DNA from: Serpula lacrymans var. lacrymans S7.9
Lineage: Eukaryota; Basidiomycota; Agaricomycetes; Boletales; Serpulaceae
Direction of reading: 5' to 3'
Assembly: GCF_000218685.1 (NCBI RefSeq)
Contig: NW_006763302.1
Location: 1,098,868 to 1,162,867, forward strand
DNA: 64,000 bases
Positions 55,492 through 64,000 of the stretch are shown here, one piece after another. Position numbers and translations under genes: made by a program. Each line of letters starts with the position of its first letter. Position 1 is the first letter of the stretch. Below the pieces are notes generated by a model. That model was not told the origin of the DNA. It did not search any database and was given only the letters and a program-made list of their open reading frames with translations.

Positions 55492-57290
55492 CCTTTGATA
55501 TACTTGGCATTGACCTCCACATGCAAGTGTTTTACTCCTGCAATGTAAAGGCAAAAATGACGAAGTGCTCTGAACAAACCATACAATTCTAGCTTGGGTT
55601 GACTGTAATTTGCCTCTCTATCATTCATGGGAATAGAGCGATAGCGAGCTGAACACTTCCTTCTATTTTCATCGAGCTGGGAGAGGATGAAACCAACAGC
55701 AATCTTGCTGGTATTGACTGAAAGAACAACTGGGTTGTGTGACGAATAATCTATAGGGTGAAGTGCTGGTGCAGAGGATACTGCATGCTTTAGAGCATCA
55801 AACACTTCTTGTCTGCATTCATCCCATTGAAAATCAGCTCCTTTGCAATACAATTCTGTCAGGGGGCGTGCAAGAGCAGAGTAATTATGGATCCAAATGC
55901 AAACTGTGCCACATAGACCAAGAAAACTTGGTACTGTCAGGGAGACGACCTTCTGGGCAGCATACTTGTCCGACAATCACAACTTGAGGACAATATAACT
56001 GAGTCTTCTTTCCAGAGAAAGTTCTGCCAGCATAACCAACTCTATGCATAATGCGATGAACATCAATAGCATGTTCCCAGATAAATCTACGAATGCCAGA
56101 GTTTCCAGGAATAGTCTCTGGGTTGCCATCTGCATCTTCATAACAAGAAGTGGGTCCTTTGATCGGCAGGTTATCAACAAAGATATTGGCAATATGCGGA
56201 ATTTTGTCTTGCAGGATGAAAGTCATGCAATTCTTGGAACGGAATTGGTGAATCCCATAGGCATAGAGGTGATCCTCAGAAGTCTTAGTGGTGATAGAAA
56301 AGAGGTAAGGTCACAAATTTCAGGGTGTACTTTTCGAGCATCAAATCCCCAAAAAAGATTAAACACAGTATAGCATTGGGAACCAGCAAATGGCTCCACA
56401 AAGTCGTCAAGGATAGGTGGTACTCCTGAGTCTTTGATAGTGACTGCATTGAGTGGCTGAAGATCATGGACAATGCAAATCTTGCCATTCTTCTGGCTAG
56501 GCTCATAAACTCCAGCTTTGGTTTTGTCTCTGAGCAATTCTATGACTTTGTTCTTGATTCCAGGAGGAATAGGAATGTTCTTGTATTCCCAAGGAACATG
56601 TGGGAGAACAGGTATGACATAGGGAGAGAAGTAGTCTTCCCTAAATGTTCCTCTGTCAGTTTCCTCAAAGGCAAGACTGCGCTGATTGAGTATTATAATG
56701 TGAGTGAAAAGCTTTTCCTCTTCTGGCCATAATAATCCATCAGAGTTTAGCTTGATTTCATCATAAAGGCGCTCCTTGGTGAGATTTGGTGTGGGAATGA
56801 ATTCTGGGGGAAGGACAGGAAGGGGTGGGAGCGAAAGGAGTGGGTCTTCTGGAAATGACCGAGTGACACGTGCGTCTTCTGGGAATACTTCAGGAATAGG
56901 TTTGACTCTGCGATCAACATGTTTGTAGGCTCCAAAACTTGACCAATCAGGTGCTGGTACAGGTATAGGGTCCACAATGTCTATCATGTAACTAGGGTTA
57001 AAACAAAAAGTGTTCAAGGAAGGAAAGTGCCGTGGTAGTTTTGCGTCATCTTGGACTGAATAGGATAGGGATGAGGTCAGATGTTTTACAAGGGGGGAAG
57101 GAAAAAGATCAGATAAGAATGAAAAGGGAACATAGACAATAAAAAAAAAAGCTGGTACAAGAGTAAAGGAAGGAAAAATTGGAAAACATAGTAATCTAAG
57201 AGGCCATTTTGTACAAGTATTAGATATATAGCAAGAAAAAAGAGAAAGAGAAAAGGTGGCATATGGTCCAAGAGTGCTGAATAGAGTGTT
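55492..57290 (-). pseudogene. Gypsy-C reverse transcriptase and RNase H
   Basis: Minus strand. Begins around MIDIVDPIPVPAPDWSSFGA (about 57000), with the family signature EVFPEDARVTRSFPEDPLLS, then WPEEEKLF, YKNIPIPPGI, LQPLNAVTIKDSGVPPILDD, FNLFWGFDARKVHPE and ITSMPMGFTNS. Around 56500 about 12 residues of the reverse transcriptase (between PSQ and KNGK) are deleted. The active site reads FVDN instead of FIDD (about 56180). RNase H has FLGLCGTV, VNTSKIAVGFILSQLDE and LELYGLFRALRH. Frameshifts near 56225 and 55930. Confidence 0.8.
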
Positions 57291-58299
57291 AAGTAAGAAA
57301 AGAATATAGAAACGTATCACCAGCATTTACCTCAAACTTCAACTGTGGTACTAGAAAGCACCTCAGTGCTGGTGGTGAATGTAGATGCACTAGATGGATG
57401 AATTGTCCTGTTGTGGAGGTGAATAACCTCAAAATGTTCTTGTTGACAATAAGCGCAAATATGAGGGAAGACAAAACCGTAGAAAAGGGCAAGGACAAGT
57501 AGCACTCCCACCACAATCTCAATGATGAGAGCTTCTTTAGTAATATGAAACCCTTTGAGCCAGGACATGTTAGGTGGTTGTAATGTTTGATGTAAGCGTT
57601 TAGGATGGAGTGAAGATGAGTTAGAATTGGGGTAGAATTTCTGGCACTGGTGGGAATAATCAGTAATGGCTGAGCTGATGGTAACATGGGAAAATGATGA
57701 TAGTGATGTATGGAAGTTTGAAGATGAGGAGTAGTTTCGGATGATATATTGATGGAAGTGCTCCACTTCTATTGTTGTAGAGAGGGATAACTGAAGGGGC
57801 GGCAAGGAATCAATCTCCCTTTCATCCTCTTGACTATCATTGCAAATAGTATGCATGAGTGTGCGATTATCAGGGGGGGGGGCAAAGAAGCAGTGGTAGC
57901 ATTGGTAGAGGAAGGTGATGGGGGTGGTGATTCAGAATCAGTGGATGAGTCATCATCAATTAATCCATTTATATGGTGATGTATCGGCTCCAAGTCGGAT
58001 TCTTGTGTTACTTCTACCGTTACATTGACTTGGTTACTCATATCATGTGGTGGAGGTCCAATTAGATCTTCATCAGTGGGAATTGGGAATGATTTTGTTT
58101 GAGGAAAGAAGCAAATATGTGCAGTTCCTGAGCAGCTGATAATAGATTGTGCTCTTCCAGGTCCATAATTCTGGTCAAATTGCAAATAAGCATGGAGCAG
58201 GATATAATCAGCGTAAAGGTTGTCGTTTTCATCAAAGCCATAGTGTCCTCTCATGACATAATCTGAAATCAGTAAGAGCAAACTCATGTTGTGACTATA
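57291..58299 (-). other. Gypsy-C region between protease and reverse transcriptase, with a membrane-segment ORF
   Basis: Two overlapping minus-strand open stretches (57769-58287 and 57332-57856). The first is acidic and Pro-rich (DEDLIGPPPHDMSNQVNV). The second carries one clear hydrophobic helix, EALIIEIVVGVLLVLALFYG, followed by a Cys/His-containing tail. No family recognised. A run of eight G at about 57873-57880 lies in the overlap, where a frameshift may join them. Confidence 0.4.
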
Positions 58300-58896
58300 T
58301 CAAAGGTTGTTAAGTAGAGCAAAAATGGCAGACCTTTCATCTTCTCTGATGGAGTGAATATAGTCAAAGAATGTTTCAAAGGTACTGGCATTGGGGATAG
58401 GGATAGAGGCTTCAATAATTTCTTCTAGACGAGTTTCCAGGTCTTCCAGTGCTCTGAGAGTACTAGAATTTTCAATTGAACCAATTGGGGAATTATCTGG
58501 AACAGGCACAGTTTCTTCTTCTGGGGTGACACTTTCAGCAGCAGTTTCTGGTTCATTGGTATTTCCATCTAGATCTCCTCCATTCTCTATTAAAGTCATA
58601 GTCTGTGACTAAGAGGCTGGATACTGTATCAGATACTCCAGATACTGGTTTGAGATAGTGAATAGGACAATGATCTGATGATACCTTGACTTCCAGAGCT
58701 GGGTTTTTGATTTTGCCATCCTTTCTGAAGACGAGATAAGTGCCATTAAGTCTCTCTTCAATGCTTACATAGTTCCCATGTGTCCATGGTCGTCCAAGAA
58801 GTAGATTGTATCCAGTGTCTTTCCCAACAAAGATATTGGCATAAGTTTTGACTTCTACACAGTATAAAGCCACATTGTTGACTAGACTATCAAGTC
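58300..58896 (-). pseudogene. Gypsy-C protease C-terminus and linker
   Basis: Minus strand: SLVNNVALYCVEVKTYANIF, then LLLGRPWTHGNYVSIEERLN, the protease-end motif of this Ty3 family. A TGA at about 58553 separates it from an acidic linker (ALEDLETRLEEIIEASIPIP). Cut at about 58897 by R1-G, so the catalytic DSG/DTG is lost. Confidence 0.7.
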
Positions 58897-58898
58897 TA

Positions 58899-58975
58899 CC
58901 AAAGGCAAGTCTTTTCGAATATTTGCTTCATCTTTGACACCTGTCCATGCTATCAATCAACTTTGGTGCATGACA
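58899..58975 (-). mobile_element. R1 repeat fragment G
   Basis: Only the last 77 bases of the repeat, ending GGTGCATGACA, followed by CCGG (58976-58979). Confidence 0.75.
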
Positions 58976-60211
58976 CCGGGCCGGTCTACGTGCTGTCCCG
59001 GCAGCGGTCCTTTGTAAGGTTTCACACGGCTAATATTGACTGTGAGTACTACCTTTTTATGTTTTGGGAGTTCCAGCTCCACTGCATTAGGTTTGACTTC
59101 CTTAATCCGGTAAGGGCCAATCCACTTTTTGGTCAGTTTTCTAGACTGCCTATCTTTTAATTGGAAGTGATCGGTGTTCAACCAGACCAGGTTGCCAACT
59201 TTGTAGTCAGGGGCCTTAGAGCATCTACACTCTGCCCTGTCTTTCATCTGCTCTGCAGTTTTGAATAGCTTTGTGCGTTTTATTTAAGACTGACTTCATG
59301 TCCTTAGCCATGTCCCTGGAAGCCTTGTTCTTGCTTTTACCAGGCTCTACACCCATTCTGGGGAGGTACAATCTAGTAACCTCAAATGGTGCCTTTCCTG
59401 TAGCCAACGACTTTTTAATATTGTACAAGAACTGGGCTATCTTCAGCCACTTGGCCCAATCTGTCTGTCTATCATTAATAAATATCCGGAGATATTGTTT
59501 CAATTCCTGATTGAGCCTCTCTGTTTGTCCATCAGTCTGCGGATGGAACACCATAGATAATTTAGGTTTGATGCCCAGCATCCAGCATAATTCTTTCTTA
59601 AACTTGCTGAAAAATTGTGATCCCCTATTGGAGATAACTGTTTCTGGCAGTCCATGGGTGGACCATACAAAATTTTTAAGTAGGTCTGCCATACCAGCAG
59701 CGGTAATGGTTTTGTTAGTGGGAATAAATACTACTTCTTTGGAGAAGCAATCTACTACCACCATTACTGAATCACACCCATTTGATTGCCTTGATTCTTG
59801 TAGACTCAGGCACATAGATTTTGTCCTTAAAATGGAAGAGCCCATCTACCCATAAATAGTTTTCATTGCCATCAAGGCAAGCCTTTTCTTCTGAGGAGAT
59901 GACTTTCTTGAAGACTTCCAGAAGATCTGAATCTTGCCTAATTCTAACATTGGCAACCCTTGATTGGTCTATCAGGGTGACACCTTTGTTGTCATATTCT
60001 ATGCTGTTGGCATGATCCTCTCTTCTGGACAAAGCATCCGCTTTCCCCATAGAACTTCCAGGCTTATAAATTAATTTATAATTAAACCAACAAGTACACC
60101 GCATAGCGGGCCTGTCTCTGGTTCAAGTCTTGGGCTGTCATAAAATATTCCAGATTCTTATGAGCAGTCCAAATTTCAAATTAGTGTCTAGCACCTTCTA
60201 AGTAGTGCTGC
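58976..60211 (-). pseudogene. Third Gypsy-B copy, RNase H to GPY region, decayed
   Basis: Minus strand, from 60211 down: NLEYFMTA-like RNase H end with a stop at about 60182, KPGSSMGKADALSRRED, VTLIDQSRVANVRI. A deletion removes the integrase zinc finger (joint at about 59785), then DSVMVVVDCFSKEVVFIPTN, VISNRGSQF (Asn for the second catalytic Asp), QTERLNQELKQYLRIF, DRQSRKLTKKWIGPYRIKEV. Many differences from the copy at 45-50 kb are C to T or G to A in CpG. Confidence 0.85.
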
Positions 60212-60927
60212 TGTCGATAATGAGAATTATTGTTAGAAAAACCATGCACAAAACAAACTAACACACAATCCTCCCAGGTTCCACGGAACTTGTTTATGGG
60301 CTTTGCCTCCTAGAACAGTGGAGTGGTCTGGTTGTTCATGGGGTGGTACGTATAGAAATCATTCAAAGTAAAACCCAGAGATGTATAGGTGTGGGTTTTG
60401 AGGAGGAGGGATAGTTGAATTATAGAGGATAGGGGCTTAGTTGACGAGTATGGACAAGCACTACCTTGCTAATTGTAGCACAAGGTAGGTTTGAGAACAA
60501 CAAGATAACGGGGTGACAAGCTTCCCAGTGATAGCAGGCTCCTAATGCACAGATTGTACTGCTCAGAAGGACTCTAATCAAAAGGGATGACAATCACTTT
60601 CAAAAGTGACAAATGACAATGACAGCAGTTAACAGTAGTAGTGGGAAGTGTTGTGACCACACTGGATCACAAGTAGCAGAGTAGTGAACTTGAGATTAGA
60701 GAAGAAGTCTGGATTCAAGTTCTTGTTATTTTTCAAAGTAAAATACAGGGGCTTATATAGTGAAAGCAAAGTAGGCTATGCACAGTATAGCTGTGCAAAA
60801 AAAATGAGAAAGAACATGAAGGAAGGAATGTACGCTGACAAATCCTGCGTAGATAGTACAGGATAAGATTGTCAAAAAAGGAAAAGAAAGGAATAGAACA
60901 ATGAATGCTATGTAAGTAATGTCACAG
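60212..60927 (-). mobile_element. R1 repeat copy F, truncated
   Basis: Minus orientation from its TGTCGATAATG end to an internal point, then plus-strand Gypsy-D sequence. The flank before the terminus is CTGC (CCGC in the intact Gypsy-B copy). Confidence 0.75.
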
Positions 60928-61531
60928 AACGAAATTATGAAATTTACGATAAAAAGATGCTCACAGTCATGACAGCGCTAGACAAATGGCGACATCACCT
61001 TGTAGGATTGGAACACCTCTTCACTATCTTCACAGATCACCAAAACCTCCGTTACTTCCATCAACCTCAGAAATACAACCGACGTCAAGCTCGATGGTCG
61101 TCTCAGCTTGCAGATTATAATTTCAAAATGGAACACGTCAAAGAAAATCAAAATATGAAGGCTGACCTGTTAAGCAAACAAATTGATCATCCTAGAGGCA
61201 CAAACAATAACAAAAATCAAACACTTCTCCCAGACGTACATTTTGAAGTACTTGACACCAACGAAGGATATCTACCAGATATACATCAAAGCTTCCAAGA
61301 ACAGGACAATGTAGTAAAAAGGAACTTGAAGGATAAGTTGGATACCTGGAAGGTGAAGGATAGGATCATCTGGATCAAAAGAGAATCTGCGACGAGTTTC
61401 TACCCGATGCCATTAGCTGATTGCGTATATGTTCCTCAAAACCACAAATAACGAGCGCAAATATTGAAGGATCACCATGACAAAGCTCTGGCTGGACACC
61501 CAGGAGAGAGAACAATGTTTGAACGAGTAAA
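60928..61531 (+). pseudogene. Gypsy-D plus-strand copy, RNase H end to integrase zinc finger
   Basis: ERNYEIYDKKMLTVMTALDK, FTDHQNLRYFHQPQKYNRRQ, SQLADYNFKMEH, LLPDVHFEVLDTNEGYLPDI. A stop TAA at 61449 follows NHK, then HHDKALAGHPGERTMFERVN (zinc finger). R1-D interrupts at 61536. It matches the minus-strand Gypsy-D at 43.1-43.5 kb. Confidence 0.82.
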
Positions 61532-61535
61532 CCGG

Positions 61536-63352
61536 TGTCATACACCAAAATTGATTGGTAGCATGGACAGGTGTCAATAACGAAGCGAATATTCAAAAAG
61601 ACTCGCCTTTGCGCCACACAGGCACAGTACCATGTGGAATAGTAATTAATATTGCCTTTTTCAAACTTATGGCTGATCAGCACCATCTCTATTAGGCAAT
61701 CCAGTCACGCTCACCTTTGCTTTTCCATTCGGTACTTTCTGCGTTTCAGCATTTCAGCAAATTTTTGCATTGCCACTGGCTACACATTGCATTGCGCCCT
61801 CGCTTTTGTCGTTTCCTTCACTCCCCTTCCTTTTCCTAGCCCCACCATGGGCCCCTTCCTCTCCGTTTTATTCTCACCTGATGATTGTTCTGGATCCCCA
61901 TTCTAATCCACTTTTTCATCACCTCCACCCTCCTCCTCCTGATATTATTTGCACCCCCACCATTTCTGATGTCACCACTTTCTATCCGCTTCCGTTGCCA
62001 ATCCGTTGACTACCACGTGCCACTGCTTATATCAGTAAAGCCCTGGTGGCTGGTCCAAATAGGGCAACAGGTCCATCTTCATGACGTCGATCTGCCATCA
62101 CATACTATCAAAACATTGGTCGCTCATCTTGCCTGGTTGGAGCGTGGGTGGGTAGTTTTTGAGCTGGAGAAGGTTTATCCTCTTGCATTGCCCATGTTCA
62201 TTGCTGTCCCATTCACTTGGGTACACTTATCTTTTGTCCATCGTCTTCACTACAGCTACACCTACCACACGCTGCCTGGGACTCACTTGTTCCAAATTGG
62301 AACTACTCCTCTCCCTCCCTCATTTGATCAGGTGGTCCAACACAACCAATCCATTGGTAAGGCCATGGAACTGTCAGATTTGGACTAGGTGGTGGACCGG
62401 TGGCTCCAGTTTCTTTTTCTTCAGCAGAACATTCATTTACAGTGCAATTATTTTTGATTTTTGAATCATTTTTATGGACACATATTTTTTTAGAATGCCT
62501 GACTGACAATAAAGGAACTGTGTTGATACTGATAGTGTTTTGCCTTGCCCTTTTTTTACTGCATCTTCTCATGACATCACAATTTTCTTGCTCTCTTTTT
62601 GCTATTTGGACTTGCTTTTATGGCTGTACAAACCTGTGACATTACTTACATAGCATTCATTGTTCTATCCCTTTCTTTTCCTTTTTTGACAATCTTATCC
62701 TGTACTACCTATGCAGGATTTGTCAGCGTACATTCCTTCCTTCATGTTCTTTCTCATTTTTTTTGCACAGCTATACTGTGCATAGCCTACTTTTCTTTCA
62801 CTATATAAACCCCTGTATTTTACCTTGAAAAATAACAAGAACTTGAATCCAGACTTCTTCTCTAATCTCAAGTTCACTACTCTGCTACTTGTGATCCAGT
62901 GTGGTCACAACACTTCCCACTGCTACCACTGTTAACTGATGTCATTGTCACTCGTCACTTTTTGAAAGTGATTGTCATCCCTTTTGATTAGAGTCCTTCT
63001 GAGCAGTACAGTCTGTGAATCAGGAGCCTGCTATCACTGGGAAGCTTGTCACCCCGTTATCTTGTTGTTCTCAAACCTACCTTGTGCTACAATTAGCAAG
63101 GTAGTGCTTGTCCATACTCGTCAACTAAGCCCCTATCCTCTATAATTCAACTATCCCTCCTCCTCAAAACCCACACTCATACACCTCTGGGTTTTACTTT
63201 AAAGGATCCTCATACATACCACCCCACAAACAGCCAGAGCACCCACTGTTCTAGGAGGCAAAGCCCATAAACCAGTTCCGTGGAATCTGGGAGGATTGTG
63301 TGTTAGTTTGTTTTTGTGTGTGGTTTTATAACAACAGTTCTCATCATCAACA
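61536..63352 (+). mobile_element. R1 repeat copy D, complete
   Basis: 1817 bases, TGTCATACACC...CATCATCAACA, with exact duplication CCGG at 61532-61535 and 63353-63356. It includes the open frame 61885-62388 (167 codons) shared with other copies and the TATA-like CTATATAAACCCC at about 62803. Best reference copy of the repeat. Confidence 0.85.
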
Positions 63353-63356
63353 CCGG

Positions 63357-64000
63357 GGGCTCTGATGGCCGAATCTTTGTACAGATATCAGACGATATGT
63401 ACAATGGTGCAAGAGTTGTCAATGCACCAAGGCACATTGGACCAAGCATAACACCCCCCTACATCCAAACCCAATACCCAATCAGCCTTGGCAAATTATC
63501 ACCACCAACCTCATACGCACACTACCGGAGTCCAAGGGCTACACCACCATTCAGGTCTTTGTAGACCGATTTAGCAAGATGGCCCATTTTGTCCCCACTT
63601 TCATCACCATCGACTCTGCTGGTTACACACGTCAACTCCGAGACAATGTAATACAACTCCATGGAATCCCTGAAAAGATCATCTCAGATCGAGGTCCTCA
63701 ATTCATGTTTCAATTTACTAAAGACTTTTATGATTTGATGGGGATAACACCGGGCCTCTCTACAAGCTATCACCCTCAAACAGAGGGACAGTCCGAACGG
63801 ATCAACCAGGATTTAGAGCACTACCTCTACATTTTCATAAATCATCAACAGAATGACTGGGCAGATTGGCTTTCCATCACTGAGTTTACATACAACAATC
63901 ATCTCCACACCGCGATGAATCAAACACCTTTCTTTCTGAACTATGGACTACACCCACGAACGCATACCACCACTACATCATCCCCTCAATCCGCATTGGC
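63357..64000 (+). pseudogene. Gypsy-D plus-strand copy, integrase core, runs off right edge
   Basis: After R1: zinc-finger end (ISDDMYNG), then in another frame PNPIPNQPWQIITTNLIRTL, RFSKMAHFVPTFITIDSAGY, IISDRGPQFMFQFTKDFYDL, EGQSERINQDLEHYLYIFIN and FFLNYGLHPRTH at the edge. As in the minus-strand copy the first catalytic acid is Asn (TTNLI). At least one frameshift lies near 63440. Confidence 0.82.

Noticed and set aside
57086..57326. Very hydrophobic minus-strand N-terminal extension before the Gypsy-C reverse transcriptase
   Set aside because: Composition is Phe/Leu-rich from pyrimidine-rich, low-complexity DNA; the family-like protein begins only near 57000.
1..64000. CRISPR array, rRNA genes, bacterial operons, ribosome-binding sites
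   Set aside because: No regularly spaced repeats, no rRNA-like stretches, and all gene structure is eukaryotic with short introns and LTR elements.

Overview
The window looks like nuclear DNA of a basidiomycete fungus, most likely an Agaricomycete. The signs are very short introns (48-60 bases, GT..AG), a Crinkler-type protein fused to a protein kinase, Agaricomycete-type MULE, Tnp2/CACTA-like and DUF6589-like genes, and dense Ty3 and Ty1 retrotransposons with basidiomycete-style pol proteins. Almost everything is transposable-element DNA in nested layers. The only sequence resembling ordinary host genes is a pair of Crinkler-kinase genes and two broken pieces of a rhomboid protease gene, which form the arms of one large inverted duplication.

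Layout, left to right. 1-2790: 5' half of an apparently intact Ty3 element (Gypsy-1, minus strand; pol runs off the edge, gag, 5' LTR), inserted into a Tnp2/CACTA-like gene remnant (2791-3995). 4028-7945: a MULE DNA transposon with terminal and subterminal inverted repeats. 8013-9994: Crinkler-kinase copy 1. 10341-10810: rhomboid fragment 1. 10811-34436: Ty1 copia DNA whose integrase is split by the Ty3 chromovirus Gypsy-A (13192-31265). Gypsy-A is split by Gypsy-B (16205-23861, exact 5-bp target duplication), Gypsy-B by a 1.5-kb repeat called R1 here (21669-23123, exact 4-bp duplication), and Gypsy-A also by a Gypsy-1-family LTR with a gag-like gene, another R1 and a solo LTR. 34437-34948: tail of a second copia. 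34949-37604: rhomboid fragment 2 and Crinkler-kinase copy 2, in mirror orientation to the left arm. 37640-39399: a DUF6589-like transposon remnant whose end resembles the MULE terminus.

39400-58975: a third Ty3 family (Gypsy-C, minus) bounded by R1 pieces and split by a fourth (Gypsy-D, 41349-55491, minus). Gypsy-D contains R1, a truncated second Gypsy-B copy and four solo LTRs, three with exact 5-bp duplications and one with an imperfect one. 58976-64000: a decayed third Gypsy-B copy, R1 pieces, and a plus-strand Gypsy-D copy carrying a complete 1.8-kb R1 (61536-63352, exact CCGG duplication) and running off the right edge.

Themes. The retroelement genes carry many nonsense codons, several of them TGA where Arg (CGA) is expected, as CpG methylation and deamination would produce. 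In contrast, both Crinkler-kinase genes keep five open exons and kinase catalytic residues. Two different DNA-transposon types share a terminal motif that abuts the start of both Crinkler-kinase genes. The repeat R1 prefers CCGG targets. One solo LTR has an unrelated U3 module packed with CACGTG/CATGTG sites. One LTR together with about 60 bases of downstream host DNA occurs twice in a way simple insertion cannot explain.
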